Notes: generated by a model not told the origin, from the letters alone. Shown: positions 46,073-56,324, counted from the stretch's first letter. The stretch: 64,000 bases of DNA from Rhizobium sp. NLR16a (GCF_017948245.1 NZ_CP072865.1:3125501-3189500), one strand, 5' to 3'. A program made the numbers and translations.

Positions 46073-47896
46073 CTAGGCAGCGCGGCGACCTTGATGCGCA
46101 ATGGGAGCAGCACCGGCATTGCCGACCCGGAAGCCGCGGATGAGGTCGATCAGTTCGTCGGTGTCGCTGGCGAGCGTCTCGGCCGATGCCGTGGTCTCCT
46201 CGGCCATGGCGGCGTTCTGCTGGGTGGCGGCGTCGAGCTGGTTCACCGCCGAAGAGATCGAGCGCAGCGTGGTGTCCTGTTCGGAAGCGCTGTGGGCGAT
46301 TTTGGCGACGATCTCGTTGGCGGCCTTGATCTGGTCGGAGATGCGCTTCAGCGCCTCGCCTGCCTCGCCGACCAGTCGGACGCCGTGATCGACCTGGGTG
46401 GAGGAGCGGGCGATCTGGTCCTTGATCTCCTTTGCCGCGGCGGCGGAGCGCTGGGCGAGTTCGCGCACCTCCTGGGCAACAACGGCAAAACCCTTGCCGG
46501 ATTCACCGGCACGGGCCGCCTCGACGCCGGCGTTCAAAGCCAGGAGGTTGGTCTGGAAGGCGATCTCGTCGATGACGCCGATGATCTTTGATATCTCCGA
46601 AGACGATTTCTCGATGCCGCTCATCGCCTCGATCGCCTCGCTGACGATCGCATCGCTATGGGTGGTCTCGGCGCTGACGGCGTGCACGCGCTTGCTCGCC
46701 TCATGGGCGCCATCGGCGGTCTGGCGGACGGCGACCGTGAGCTCATCGAGGGCGGCCGATGTTTCCTCCAGGCTTGCGGCCTGGCGCTCGGTGCGCTGCG
46801 ACAACTCGTTCGAGGCGCGGCGAATCTCTTCCTTGCTCGTACCGATGTCACTGCCCTTGGCGCTGACCTTGGCCATGGCGGCTTCGAGATGCGACAGCGC
46901 ATCGTTGAAGTTGTCGCGAAGGGCGGCGTATTTCTGGCCGAGATCGGCGCAGCGGACGGTAAGATCGCCACGGGCGATCAGCTCCAGCGCCTGGCCGATC
47001 GTCGTCACCACGCGGGCCTGGAGTGCGGCGTCGTCCTGCTGCTGGCGCAGGTTGTTTTCGCGCTCGCTTTCCAGCGCCAGCTGCTGGGCCGCCTCGCGAT
47101 CGGACATCTGATGCCGTTCGCGGATCTTCTCCTGCAGCGACAGCGTCGCCTTTGCCATCATGCCGACCTCATTGTTCATGCCGGTATGCGGGATGGCGAT
47201 GGAGACGTCCTCTTCGGAGACCGCCTTCAGGGCGGCATGGACATTGTTGAGGGGCCCCGATATGCCGCGGATGACGACGTAGGCCGCAGCCATGGCCAGG
47301 AAGAAAAGAACGATGCTGCCGGAGAGCGCGGTCAGGATCGTGCTGTTCACCTGGGCATCGAGATCGTCCATATAGACGCCGGTGACAACGACGACCTTCC
47401 AGGGGTCGAAGGCCTGGCCATAGGCCGTCTTGCGATAATCGCCGGCCGGCTGGCCCGGCTTGCTGGTGGAATAAAATTCGACGAGACCGCCGCCCTGCTG
47501 GCCGAGTTTGACCAACTCTTCGCGATAGAGCTTGCCCTTGCTGTCCGGCTGCCCCTTCAGGTTCTGTCCGACCTTCGAGGCGTCGTAGTGAAACATCATC
47601 TGGACATCGTAGCTATAGCCGAAGAAATAGCCGTCCGGATCGTATTTCATGCCATTGACGGTGGCGTAAGCCTGCTTCTGGGCATCCTCCAGCTTCATTT
47701 CGCCTGCGGTCACCTTGGCCTGGTAAAGCTTGAGAACCGAGATCGCCGACTGAACCTCGGCACGCAGCATGTCGTAACGCTCCTTGTAAATGGCATCGAC
47801 CGAGGAGCGGATCTGCAGGGACGTGGCGATCGCAAAGGCCGACATCAAACCGACGATCAGCAATATGAGCTGCTTCGATATCTTCAAATTTTTCAT
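46073..47896 (-). CDS. sCache_2 chemoreceptor
   Basis: A 607-residue methyl-accepting chemotaxis protein. The N-terminal membrane span (about residues 9-28) is followed by a single-Cache periplasmic domain with KYDPDGYFFGYSYDVQMMFH and GDYRKTAYGQAFDPWKVVVV, the signature of sCache_2 domains, a second span (about 195-215), HAMP, and the signalling domain with [20 protein letters not shown]. Single-Cache receptors in rhizobia (McpV of S. meliloti) sense short monocarboxylates, so a small organic acid is a plausible ligand, which is inference. ATG 47896 follows GAGGAATC. The tail GRRAA has no CheR tether. Confidence 0.9.
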   Translation of the reverse strand: MKNLKISKQLILLIVGLMSAFAIATSLQIRSSVDAIYKERYDMLRAEVQSAISVLKLYQAKVTAGEMKLEDAQKQAYATVNGMKYDPDGYFFGYSYDVQMMFHYDASKVGQNLKGQPDSKGKLYREELVKLGQQGGGLVEFYSTSKPGQPAGDYRKTAYGQAFDPWKVVVVTGVYMDDLDAQVNSTILTALSGSIVLFFLAMAAAYVVIRGISGPLNNVHAALKAVSEEDVSIAIPHTGMNNEVGMMAKATLSLQEKIRERHQMSDREAAQQLALESERENNLRQQQDDAALQARVVTTIGQALELIARGDLTVRCADLGQKYAALRDNFNDALSHLEAAMAKVSAKGSDIGTSKEEIRRASNELSQRTERQAASLEETSAALDELTVAVRQTADGAHEASKRVHAVSAETTHSDAIVSEAIEAMSGIEKSSSEISKIIGVIDEIAFQTNLLALNAGVEAARAGESGKGFAVVAQEVRELAQRSAAAAKEIKDQIARSSTQVDHGVRLVGEAGEALKRISDQIKAANEIVAKIAHSASEQDTTLRSISSAVNQLDAATQQNAAMAEETTASAETLASDTDELIDLIRGFRVGNAGAAPIAHQGRRAA

Positions 47897-48167
47897 GATT
47901 CCTCGCAAAGGGGAATGAGGGAATACATTCCGGTGCGGTCTTCTACCGCCTGTGCGAGCGCATCTGAGAAGGACGCGTCTACCGCTGCTGAACAACATGC
48001 TGCGACCGGTGAGTAAGAATTGAAGCTGACTCAATAAGAAAGCTTTAATTTTATTCAAAACGGCGCAAATTTCCCTAAAAATCAGGGGGCGGAGTTACCA
48101 AGCATACCGCTGACTTCACCCGCCGATCGAATATCATCCGTTTTCGCTCTGCAGAACTGCCGGGGCC

Positions 48168-48527
48168 TTAGAGCTTTTCCGGGCTAGATTGAAGCATTCT
48201 GCCGGAGCAGGTTTTCGTCAGGGCAAAGGCGATTGGCGACGGGCATACCCCCAGGTACGTCCGAGCCGATCGCCTTTGATCCTGGCGGAAACATGCCCGG
48301 CCCACCGGCCGCACCGCTTCGCCGTGGGCGAAGCGACAAGTGCGTCCGGCGATTCCAAGGTCTTGCAGATTTGCCAAGCAAATCTGCGGGAGGGTTGGCT
48401 GAAACGGGCCGGCTGATCGACCGGCCGGCTTGGCCGTAGAGCTGGGCTACGACACGCGCCGGCCGGTCGACCATCCGACCCCGTTTGAGCCAACAGAATG
48501 CTTCAATCTAACCCGGAAAAGCTCTAA
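48168..48527. mobile_element. MITE-like non-autonomous element, 34-base terminal inverted repeats
   Basis: Left end 48168-48201 (TTAGAGCTTTTCCGGG, then TAGATTGAAGCATTCTG) is repeated inverted at 48494-48527 with one mismatch. TA flanks GAGCTTTTCCGGG at both ends, as left by IS630/Tc1-mariner-type insertion. The 290 bases inside have no good coding frame but several hairpins: CAAAGGCGAT/ATCGCCTTTG, CAGATTTG/CAAATCTG and CCGGCCGG arms. It lies in the 785-base gap between the sCache receptor and the HPE1-like gene. Confidence 0.75.
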
Positions 48528-48533
48528 AGCAGG

Positions 48534-48566
48534 AATGCACCCCCGCTTCTCTTCGAGGGTGCATTC
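48534..48566. other. Stable hairpin beside the MITE-like element
   Basis: AATGCACCC and GGGTGCATT form a nine-base stem around position 48550, followed by the palindrome CCACCGCGGTGG. I see no gene between 48528 and 48681. The structure may be a terminator, a small RNA end or a second repeat. Confidence 0.4.
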
Positions 48567-48681
48567 GCTCCACCGCGGTGGAACCCCAAGCGATCGAAAC
48601 CTTGATCGGGCAGGGGCAGGGAACTATCGCAGCGGCTCAGATTGGCTTTAGTGGCACACAGCCGTTTTGCGTGTTGATCGT

Positions 48682-49143
48682 CTAGAAGCGCAGCTTGAAT
48701 TCGGAAATATCGAGAGCCGCCGGCTTCTCAACCATGCCGGCGGCAACCGGCCTGGCATCGCCGCCGATGACGGCTGCGGTCGTTGCGTTCATGTCGATGC
48801 CTTGGGCGGGCGATATCGAAGGTTCGGCGGCAGCCAGTGCTTCCGGCGTTGCCTTGCTGACGAAGACGACGGGCGAACCACCCATCCAGGCTTCGGTGCG
48901 GAAGATCTTCGTTTCGCCGCCGACGTGGCGGACTTCGCTTGCCTGGAGGACGCCGGGTTTCAGTTCCGGCACCGTATAGTCCTTGCGGCTATGCTCGGCC
49001 TGCAGCGGCGGGCAAGCGGCGCAGCTTTCAGTGACGATGCTGCCTTCTGCACGGCCTGCCGTTTTGCCGATCACCTCAATCGAGGAGGCCATCGCCGTGC
49101 CTGCCATCAGCAGGATTGCCGCACCGAGGAAAATCTGACGCAT
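48682..49143 (-). CDS. Exported HPE1-like domain protein
   Basis: A 153-residue protein with a signal peptide (MRQIFLGAAILLMAGTAMAS; cleavage near residue 19). The mature part opens with ESCAACPPLQAEH and contains YTVPELKPGVLQ and IFRTEAWMGGSPVVFVSKA. The closest description I recall is the 'plant virulence effector HPE1-like' family annotated in Rhizobium and Agrobacterium; no effector function is shown by this. The start is ATG 49143, with GGAGGT six bases before; the frame could be read from TTG 49146. The two close cysteines (CAAC) may form a redox or metal pair. It follows purD on the same strand after 93 bases. Confidence 0.65.
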   Translation of the reverse strand: MRQIFLGAAILLMAGTAMASSIEVIGKTAGRAEGSIVTESCAACPPLQAEHSRKDYTVPELKPGVLQASEVRHVGGETKIFRTEAWMGGSPVVFVSKATPEALAAAEPSISPAQGIDMNATTAAVIGGDARPVAAGMVEKPAALDISEFKLRF

Positions 49144-49236
49144 CAACGCACCTCCGTCTCACTACGGCAGCGGTATAGCGCAGCTTCGTTTCCATCCCGT
49201 CAGGGGAAAGGGTAAAAATTTAAGGAACGTAGCGGT

Positions 49237-50520
49237 TTATGCTTTGTCCGAGGCTTTTTCGCGCTCGATCGCGCGCCAGCCGATATCGCGCCGGCAGAAG
49301 CCGTTTTCCCACCGAACTCTGTCCAGCAGGGCATAGGCGCGGCCCTTCGCCTCGGCAACCGTGCCGCCTGACGCCGTGACGTTGAGCACGCGGCCGCCGG
49401 TCGCGACCAGCACGCCGTCCTTCATGCCCGTGCCGGCATGAAACACCTTCTCGCCCTCGCCTGCCGCCGGCAGCGACTGGATCGGTGTGTTTTTCTCATA
49501 GGCGCCGGGATAGCCCTTCGAGGCCATGACCACTGTCAGGGCCGGATCGTCGCTCCATTCGGCGCTCACCTGATCGAGCGTGCCATTGGCGGTGGCAAGC
49601 AGCAGCGGCAGCAGATCGCTCTTCAGCCGCATCATCAGCACCTGGCATTCCGGATCGCCGAAACGAACATTGTATTCGATCAGCTCCGGGCCCTTATGAG
49701 TGATCATCAGTCCGGCGAAAAACACGCCGGAGAAGGGATGCCCGCTCTCGGCCATGCCGCGGATTGTCGGCTCGATGATTTCCTTCATCGTCCGCTCGAC
49801 CATTTCGGCCGTCATGACCGGCGCTGGCGAATAGGCGCCCATGCCGCCGGTATTGACGCCGGTATCGCCCTCGCCCACCCGCTTGTGATCCTGGGCGGTC
49901 ACCAGCGGCAGCGCATGTTTTCCGTCGCAGAGACAAAAGAAGCTTGCCTCCTCGCCATCGAGATAGGCTTCGACGACGACTTCGGCGCCGGCCGCGCCAA
50001 AGGCGCCCTCGAAGCAGTCGTCGACGGCAGCAAGCGCCTCATCGAGCGTCATCGCAACCGTCACGCCCTTGCCGGCGGCCAGCCCGTCAGCCTTGACGAC
50101 GATCGGTGCGCCCTGCCCGCGAATATAGGCTTTCGCCTTCGGCGCGTTGTTGAAACGCTGGTAGGCGCCGGTGGGAATGCCGTAGCGGGCGCAGATGTCC
50201 TTGGTGAAGCCCTTGGAGCCCTCGAGCTGGGCGGCGCCGGCGGAGGGGCCGAAGACCGCCAGGCCGTCGGCGCGCAGCCGGTCGGCGAGGCCGGCGACGA
50301 GCGGGGCCTCGGGGCCGACGACGACGAAATCGATCGCCTTGTCCTTGCAGATGGCAGCGACCGCTTCATGATCGTCGATATTGACCGGCACGAGGACGGC
50401 GTGTTCGCCAATGCCCGGATTGCCGGGCGCGGCGTAGAGTTCGCTCAGCAACGGCGATTGCGCCAGCTTCCAGGCGAGCGCGTGCTCGCGTCCGCCCGAC
50501 CCGATCAACAGAACCTTCAT
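49237..50520 (-). CDS. purD: Phosphoribosylamine-glycine ligase
   Basis: The GARS enzyme of purine synthesis joins phosphoribosylamine and glycine with ATP. The 427-residue protein has the full family pattern: [19 protein letters not shown] at the N-terminus, [18 protein letters not shown], the ATP-grasp loop [37 protein letters not shown] and FRRT-like magnesium site in [14 protein letters not shown]. It stands downstream of the DUF2207 gene on the same strand with 65 bases between. Confidence 0.97.
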   Translation of the reverse strand: MKVLLIGSGGREHALAWKLAQSPLLSELYAAPGNPGIGEHAVLVPVNIDDHEAVAAICKDKAIDFVVVGPEAPLVAGLADRLRADGLAVFGPSAGAAQLEGSKGFTKDICARYGIPTGAYQRFNNAPKAKAYIRGQGAPIVVKADGLAAGKGVTVAMTLDEALAAVDDCFEGAFGAAGAEVVVEAYLDGEEASFFCLCDGKHALPLVTAQDHKRVGEGDTGVNTGGMGAYSPAPVMTAEMVERTMKEIIEPTIRGMAESGHPFSGVFFAGLMITHKGPELIEYNVRFGDPECQVLMMRLKSDLLPLLLATANGTLDQVSAEWSDDPALTVVMASKGYPGAYEKNTPIQSLPAAGEGEKVFHAGTGMKDGVLVATGGRVLNVTASGGTVAEAKGRAYALLDRVRWENGFCRRDIGWRAIEREKASDKA

Positions 50521-50585
50521 GCGCGACCCTTTCCTGTTCCGTCAGGCGGTTAAGGGCCACGGGCTGAAAGGTCAAGCGGGAAAGC

Positions 50586-52520
50586 TTACCAGCCCCCGCC
50601 TCCGCCGCCTCCGCCACCTCCGCCAGAGGAGCCGCCGCCGGAAAAACCGGAGGATGAACTCGACGGCGGCGGCGAGGGGATCGTCGACGCGATGGTGGAC
50701 GCCATTGACGAGGAGAAACCGCCGATACGGTCGGAGAAGCTGCCGCTGTTGAAATCACCGGAATACCAGGAGGGCGAATAGGCCGCGGCCGCGCCGGCGG
50801 CGGCTGCCGCGAGCCAGGTCTCGAAGGTGCGCGACCAGGGCTTTTCGACGCCCAAAGCCACGGCATAGGGGAGCAGGGTCTCGAAATGCTGCGGCGACAT
50901 TTGGGGAGCGCCGGCCATATTCATGCGGTCCTTCTCGGCCAGCGTCAGGTATTGCCGCAGGCCGTCAACGCCGTCCATCATCCTGGCGCCGAGCGGGGTC
51001 GGCGCGCCCATGATGAAGACATAGAGGACGTTGAGCAGCACGATGCCGCCGACGGCAAAGAGCATCGGCGTTTCGTGCAGCTCCACCAGCGACGAGGCAA
51101 GCGTCAGGACAATGATCGCCAGGATGCTGACGCCGACAAAAACGCCGACCGCTGCGGCGATGACGGCCATGACCTTGGCGAACAGCGATCTGCCGTGGTG
51201 CAGCGACTTGACCAAACCGGCGACGAAGACGGAAATGAAGACCGAGATGGCAATCGGGATCAGCATCAGTGCGATCGTGTCAGGCTCCAGCGAGCCGAAG
51301 ACGAACAGCGCCACCAGGGCGGCGGCGCTGAGCGCGATGCCGCCTGCGGTATAGCCGATGTTGGAATTGTAATATTTGCCGCGATGTTCCTTCTCGATGG
51401 CCGAACGGAAGGACTGCCCTACCGATTTTACCCGCTCGCCATTGGCCTTGTCGATCGTCAGCGTCCTGCCTTCGCCGCCGGCCACTTTCAGCAGTTCGGC
51501 CTCGCCGGCCTGGAACTTCTCCTTGCCGAGCGCCTTGCCGGTACCGCGAATGACGATCGAATTCTTCAGGTCTTCGAGCTTGACGTAACCGCGGACCGCA
51601 AGATTGAGCGCCGTGGCGGCAAGCGCCGTCCAGCCGCCGCCGGAAAAGCCCCTATTGTCGATGTAGTTGACCAGCGCCGGCGAGATGCCGTCAGGCGCAT
51701 CCCAGCGCGGCACGACGACGCCCCGGGCGGGATCGCGACCAACCTTCAGCCAGGATCTGAGGTAGTAGGCGAAAACCAGGATCAGGCCGCCGAAGCCGAT
51801 GAAATAATTGCGGTTGTCCTTCAGCCACCAGGTGCTTTCCATATCCGCGCTCGGCGGATCGATCGAGCCCTTCGGCATCCGGATCGCAAAGGTCAGGCCT
51901 TCATTGGGGCCAAGAGGCGCGGTGGTGGAAAAGACAAGGCCGGCGCTGCTTTCGCTGACACGGGCGTTCTTTCCAGTCGCGCCTTGCGGGCCGGTGAAGA
52001 AGATCGTCCCCGTCGCAGCGACACCCGGCGGCAGCGTCACCGTCGCCGTCGCGGAGCGGATCGGAAAGATCCAGCCATTGCCGGTGACGTTCCAGTAGAG
52101 TTCGTCGTGATCGTCGAAGTAGCGGATCTGGCGGTTGGTCCGGTAGGTGAAGACGTAGCGATGACGACCCGGCGTCACCGTCACCTCGGCGGAGCCGGCA
52201 TAGATGCGGATGCCGCCCGATATCGATTCGGTATGCCAGGGCTCGTCCGCGCCGTCGCGGCTGACCGACACCATGTCGAAATCGACGCTGCGGCGACGAC
52301 CTCCGGCGTCGGTGAAAAAAAGCGGAAAGTCCCGGAAGATGCCATGATTGATCCGGTTGCCCTCGGCATTGACGGTGATCGTTTCCCTCACCGTCATCGC
52401 GCCGCTCTTTTCCAGCGTGATGTCGGAGGCGAAGCTGTCGATCACCTCGGCGGCAAAGACCGCCGGCGCGGCGAGCATCAAGATGAGCGCCAAGCAGAAT
52501 CCGAAAAACCGACGCCCCAT
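50586..52520 (-). CDS. DUF2207 membrane protein with glycine-rich tail
   Basis: A 644-residue envelope protein. A signal peptide ([16 protein letters not shown]) is followed by a beta-rich extracytoplasmic DUF2207 domain (about 25-230, [20 protein letters not shown]), a membrane span near 240, a cytoplasmic part, three or four clustered spans (about 400-500) and a serine/glycine tail that ends in a run of Gly and Trp. This tail occurs in many DUF2207 proteins, which are often encoded beside lemA. Function is unknown; a role in envelope stress or maturation is guessed in the literature. ATG 52520 follows GGGAGAGAGGA. aroA is 38 bases upstream and may share its transcript. Confidence 0.85.
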   Translation of the reverse strand: MGRRFFGFCLALILMLAAPAVFAAEVIDSFASDITLEKSGAMTVRETITVNAEGNRINHGIFRDFPLFFTDAGGRRRSVDFDMVSVSRDGADEPWHTESISGGIRIYAGSAEVTVTPGRHRYVFTYRTNRQIRYFDDHDELYWNVTGNGWIFPIRSATATVTLPPGVAATGTIFFTGPQGATGKNARVSESSAGLVFSTTAPLGPNEGLTFAIRMPKGSIDPPSADMESTWWLKDNRNYFIGFGGLILVFAYYLRSWLKVGRDPARGVVVPRWDAPDGISPALVNYIDNRGFSGGGWTALAATALNLAVRGYVKLEDLKNSIVIRGTGKALGKEKFQAGEAELLKVAGGEGRTLTIDKANGERVKSVGQSFRSAIEKEHRGKYYNSNIGYTAGGIALSAAALVALFVFGSLEPDTIALMLIPIAISVFISVFVAGLVKSLHHGRSLFAKVMAVIAAAVGVFVGVSILAIIVLTLASSLVELHETPMLFAVGGIVLLNVLYVFIMGAPTPLGARMMDGVDGLRQYLTLAEKDRMNMAGAPQMSPQHFETLLPYAVALGVEKPWSRTFETWLAAAAAGAAAAYSPSWYSGDFNSGSFSDRIGGFSSSMASTIASTIPSPPPSSSSSGFSGGGSSGGGGGGGGGGGW

Positions 52521-52558
52521 TCCTCTCTCCCTGCCGGCGGCCCCGGCCGCGCTTTTCG

Positions 52559-53821
52559 TCAATCCTTGTCCTGATAGGTCACGCCGAGGGCGGCGAGCGT
52601 CCGCCAATAGGCGGGGAACGTCTTGCCGACGCAATCGGGGTCGAGAATGGTGATGCCATCGATCTTCAGTCCGGCGAGCGCAAAGCTCATGGCGATGCGG
52701 TGATCGGCGAAGGTGTCGATCTCGGCCGGAAGACGCTGGCCGGCGAGAGCAGGATCGGAATGGACGATCAGATCGTCGCCTTCCTCGACGGCCAGACCTT
52801 CGCGGATCTTGTTGAGCCCGGTGGACAGGGCGCGGATGCGGTCGCATTCCTTGACGCGCAGATTGGCAATGCCGACGAAGCGGACCGGCGTCTCGTTGAA
52901 GGCGGCAAGCACGGCGATCGTCGGAACGGCATCCTGCATCTGCGAGCCATCGATTTCGGCCGGCAGATGCGGGAACTTGGCGATCGTCTCGTAAGCCTTG
53001 GCATCCGGCTGGGTGAAGGCATCGTTCGGTACGCCGAGATCGATCTTGCCCTCGCTCAGCACTTCGGCCGCCCAGAGGTAGGTCGCGGCCGATGCATCCG
53101 GCTCGATGACGAAATCGGCGGCGCGGTAGCCAGTCGGTTCGACGCGCCAGGTGACGGGGCTGGTCTTTTCGACCTTGGCGCCGAAGGCCCTCATCGCCGC
53201 CGTGGTGAGATCGATATAGCCAAGCGCGCCGATATCCTCGCCGACCAGTTCGATGTCGACCGAACGGTCGCCGCCGGCCGCCATCATCAGCAGCGCCGAA
53301 ACATACTGGCTGGACAGCCCGCCATCAATCAGGATCCGGTCGGCCTCGAAGCGGCCGGTGCCCCTGACGGTGACCGGCGGGCAGCCGGTCTCGGCGGTGA
53401 TGTCGATGCCGAGCGTGCGCATCGCTTCGACCAGCGGGCCGATCGGGCGCTTGCGCATGTGCTCGTCGCCGTCGACGATGACGGTACCGTCGACCAGAGC
53501 CGCAGCCGCCGTCAGGAAACGTGTGGCCGTCCCGGCGTTGCCGAGGAAGAGCGGCGCCTTCGGCGGCATGAGCCGGCCGCTGCCGGTGACGACGAAAGTT
53601 GTGTCGTCGGGCTCGTCGACCGCAACACCCATGGCGCGCAGCGCATCGGCCATATAACGGGTATCGTCGCTCTTCAGCGCGCCGGTCAGCCGGCTCGTGC
53701 CCTCGGCAAGGCCGGCGAGAAGCAGGGCCCGATTGGTGATCGACTTCGAGCCCGGCGGCATGGCGCGACCGGAAAGCGGCCGGCCCGGCGGGATGATCGT
53801 GAGTTTGGCTGTGCGTGTCAT
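52559..53821 (-). CDS. aroA: 3-phosphoshikimate 1-carboxyvinyltransferase (EPSP synthase)
   Basis: EPSP synthase joins shikimate-3-phosphate and phosphoenolpyruvate in aromatic amino acid synthesis. The 420-residue chain contains [15 protein letters not shown] (24-27 GSKS), [11 protein letters not shown] (95-101), RKRPIGPLV (123-131), [10 protein letters not shown] and the C-terminal [17 protein letters not shown]. The NAGTA loop places it with the class I-like enzymes rather than the CP4-like class II type, whose corresponding loop is NAATG. ATG 53821 follows GGAAGA; an in-frame ATG at 53839 is possible. It lies between lemA and the DUF2207 gene on the same strand. Confidence 0.93.
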   Translation of the reverse strand: MTRTAKLTIIPPGRPLSGRAMPPGSKSITNRALLLAGLAEGTSRLTGALKSDDTRYMADALRAMGVAVDEPDDTTFVVTGSGRLMPPKAPLFLGNAGTATRFLTAAAALVDGTVIVDGDEHMRKRPIGPLVEAMRTLGIDITAETGCPPVTVRGTGRFEADRILIDGGLSSQYVSALLMMAAGGDRSVDIELVGEDIGALGYIDLTTAAMRAFGAKVEKTSPVTWRVEPTGYRAADFVIEPDASAATYLWAAEVLSEGKIDLGVPNDAFTQPDAKAYETIAKFPHLPAEIDGSQMQDAVPTIAVLAAFNETPVRFVGIANLRVKECDRIRALSTGLNKIREGLAVEEGDDLIVHSDPALAGQRLPAEIDTFADHRIAMSFALAGLKIDGITILDPDCVGKTFPAYWRTLAALGVTYQDKD

Positions 53822-53911
53822 GCTACGTCTTCCGTCCATGGGCGAGCTAAAGCGCGTCGCCACCTGCCCTTGCTCTTAATCGGTTTTTTGCAAAGGCAAA
53901 ATGCCGGATCG

Positions 53912-54463
53912 TCAGAATTTGACGCTGGGGACGGCGCGATCGGCCTCGTTGGTGATCTCGAAATACTCCCGCTTGGCAAAACCGAACTGGCCGGCGACGA
54001 GATTGGAGGGAAAGCTTTCGACCTTGACGTTGAGGTCGCGGGCCGCGCCGTTGTAATAACGCCGCGCCATCTGCAGCTCGCCCTCCAGAGTTTCGAGCGA
54101 CGCCTGCAGTTCGGCAAAATTCTGGTTGGCCTTGAGATCGGGATAGGCCTCGGCGAGCGCGATCACCCGGCCGAGCGCCTGGCCGAGCAGGCCTTCCGCC
54201 TGCGCCCTGCCGGCAACGTCACCCGATGGCACGGCCTGCGCCTTGTTGCGGAGCGCAACCACCTCCTCGAGCGTCGACTTCTCATGGGCGGCATAGCCTT
54301 TGACCGTCTCGATCAGGTTCGGGATCAGATCGGCGCGCCGCTTCAACTGCACATCGATGCCCGACCAGGCTTCCTCAGCCATCTGCCGGGAACGAACCAG
54401 GCCGTTATAAATGAAGACGATGTAAAGCGCGATGACAACGATAAGAGCAAGTATCACATACAT
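53912..54463 (-). CDS. lemA: LemA family protein
   Basis: A 183-residue protein with an N-terminal membrane anchor (VILALIVVIALYIVFIYNGLV) and a long helical cytoplasmic domain. The family core is present: LKRRADLIPNLIETVKGYA, LRNKAQAV, FAELQASLETLEGELQMARRYYN and VKVESFPSNLVAGQFGFAKREYFE. LemA is usually linked to DUF2207 (or TPM) proteins; here DUF2207 genes lie on both sides, with aroA between one of them. GGGGAG precedes ATG 54463. The function is not known beyond envelope association. Confidence 0.92.
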   Translation of the reverse strand: MYVILALIVVIALYIVFIYNGLVRSRQMAEEAWSGIDVQLKRRADLIPNLIETVKGYAAHEKSTLEEVVALRNKAQAVPSGDVAGRAQAEGLLGQALGRVIALAEAYPDLKANQNFAELQASLETLEGELQMARRYYNGAARDLNVKVESFPSNLVAGQFGFAKREYFEITNEADRAVPSVKF

Positions 54464-54575
54464 GCAGATGAGCTCCCCGATTTGATGATCGCACGTTAGT
54501 GATTCGGCGTGACAAAGTCATCGTGGTGCGGTCGTTCTTCGCAGATTTCAATCAGACCTTTACATCACTGTCCCT

Positions 54576-56324
54576 CTAAGAACTGCTCCGCCAATCCGGA
54601 GCATAGGTTTCCATCTTTTCGCTTTCTCGCCAAAGATTGAACCGCTCGGTCCAGCGTTGCTCGACGCTCAGGGCAACGGCGAAAGGAAGATAGTGCTCGT
54701 AGCATTCGACGGACATTGCCGGGCCATCTATCTCGCCGCGAAAATAACGATTCAAACTAAGGATGTTATTGCGGATCCGCCGCTGCTTCGACGTTGGCAT
54801 GCGCGACATCGCCAAAACCGCAATAATGCCGGCAATGTGCAGCAAGATCGCCATCAAATATGGCCACTGTTCGCTGATCACCTCAGTCGTACCGATATAG
54901 ACAAGTGCAGCGATCACCGTCACCGGAAGCCCCACCATCAAACCAAGCGCCTGTTTGAACTGCTCGGCGGTGCCGGTCGCGACGGGAAACCGCTCAGGAT
55001 GGCGGAACATGGTTACAACCAGAAAAACAATGAACAATAACCCTGAGATGGCGGCGGAATAGAGCGAAAGACCCGTAAGGTAGGCGACGGCAATGCCAAG
55101 AGCCAGAATTGTCGCCGAAGTCGCCAACATTGCTCGATCTACGCCACCTCTAACTTTCCGATATTCCTCTGCGACAATCTGGTGCAAGTCACGTTCGAAA
55201 CCATGGAGGGCATGTCTGACCCTGCGCCGATCGTTGACTGGCCTCTCTCCTTCTATTCGACCAAATACCGAACGCGTCACAGCTGGAAGACCATACCATC
55301 TGGCGCGCGCCACCTTTCCCTTCTTGCGCACTTGCCTGGCTGACAAATCCGAAGCTTCGGCATCCTCATCAAGGCTGGAAATGCGAAGCATTCTTTTCAC
55401 TGCGAGATGGCAGGCAGACGCCATGAAGGCTGCCTTTGCAGCACCGGGCTTCCAGTTCAAAAACAAATAGGCGGCTAAAGCAGGCGATATGCTCTCCGTC
55501 TCCTTGCTATCGACAGCAATTGAAGATGCGGGCAATCGCCAACCCCGCCACCTACTGAGGATAAACAGACCGGCGAGGAGCAGTCCCAAAATGCTTATGA
55601 ATGGGAGAAAGTGATCGGAAAGCCACCACTCTACCCGCTTGCCACTCGTCATGGTCACAAAGGTCCCAGCGGGATATTCGATCTCGATGTCTGGCAGGAC
55701 TCGATCCGCTTTACCAGCTGGAATAGACACCGAGATCTCATTCGGTGCGCTCCGCACCATGTCATAGGCGGCCGTCCGATCCTGTTGCGAAGGGCGCAAG
55801 GTTCCGCCCGGCGGCAGCTTCAGAGTAAGCGTCTTTTTCGCGCCCTGACCGTGCACGCGGCCCATATAGGCCGGCAGGAAGAGAACCTCGCGGTCGCCTT
55901 CCTTACGAATCAGGCGTCCGAGCCAGTAAGCGATCTGGATCTTTGCAAGACCGGTGGGCAGATCTGCAGAGCAGTCTTTGCAGTGCTCGGCTCCTATATA
56001 GATCGAGTAGCCCGGCACATTATTTTCCCGAGAATAGTATTCGTCGAGTCCGTCGCGCCGGGCTGCGGCCAATTGGAAATCTCGCCAGTGAACACCACCC
56101 GCCGCATCCACGAAACGTTGAGGGATATCGACGTAGACCCCGCCATAATTCATCGCCATTTTTACCGCGATGTCGAAGTGCTCCGACACAAAGGCAGTGC
56201 CGTCGGTGTAGACTTCGACCGTACTGTTTGCCGACTGGACGGTGAACTCCTTGTCAAAATCGCTGCACGACGTCAGAACAACCAGTATGGAGCATAAGAT
56301 GGGCCATGATAAAAGACGCAACAT
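54576..56324 (-). CDS. Second, divergent DUF2207-like membrane lipoprotein
   Basis: A 582-residue protein. A lipoprotein signal is visible (MLRLLSWPILCSILVVLTSC, Cys20). A beta-rich extracytoplasmic domain follows (to about 240; VYTDGTAFVSEHFDIAVKM, VYVDIPQRFVDA), then a span near 245, a basic cytoplasmic region and spans in the C-terminal half. It matches the layout of the DUF2207 protein at 50586, and the C-terminal SVECYEHYLPFAVALSVEQRW corresponds to the [18 protein letters not shown] segment there. It lacks the glycine-rich tail. By eye its GC content (about 50-55 percent) is lower than its neighbours. The start could be discussed because AGG stands directly before ATG 56324. Confidence 0.75.
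   Translation of the reverse strand: MLRLLSWPILCSILVVLTSCSDFDKEFTVQSANSTVEVYTDGTAFVSEHFDIAVKMAMNYGGVYVDIPQRFVDAAGGVHWRDFQLAAARRDGLDEYYSRENNVPGYSIYIGAEHCKDCSADLPTGLAKIQIAYWLGRLIRKEGDREVLFLPAYMGRVHGQGAKKTLTLKLPPGGTLRPSQQDRTAAYDMVRSAPNEISVSIPAGKADRVLPDIEIEYPAGTFVTMTSGKRVEWWLSDHFLPFISILGLLLAGLFILSRWRGWRLPASSIAVDSKETESISPALAAYLFLNWKPGAAKAAFMASACHLAVKRMLRISSLDEDAEASDLSARQVRKKGKVARARWYGLPAVTRSVFGRIEGERPVNDRRRVRHALHGFERDLHQIVAEEYRKVRGGVDRAMLATSATILALGIAVAYLTGLSLYSAAISGLLFIVFLVVTMFRHPERFPVATGTAEQFKQALGLMVGLPVTVIAALVYIGTTEVISEQWPYLMAILLHIAGIIAVLAMSRMPTSKQRRIRNNILSLNRYFRGEIDGPAMSVECYEHYLPFAVALSVEQRWTERFNLWRESEKMETYAPDWRSSS

Noticed and set aside
48189..48493. Small protein genes within the MITE-like element
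   Set aside because: The open frames of 60-95 codons on both strands run through hairpins and have no ribosome-binding site or protein-like composition.
52700..54499. 599-codon open frame antisense to aroA and lemA
   Set aside because: It runs across two well-supported genes and their intergenic region and has no motif.
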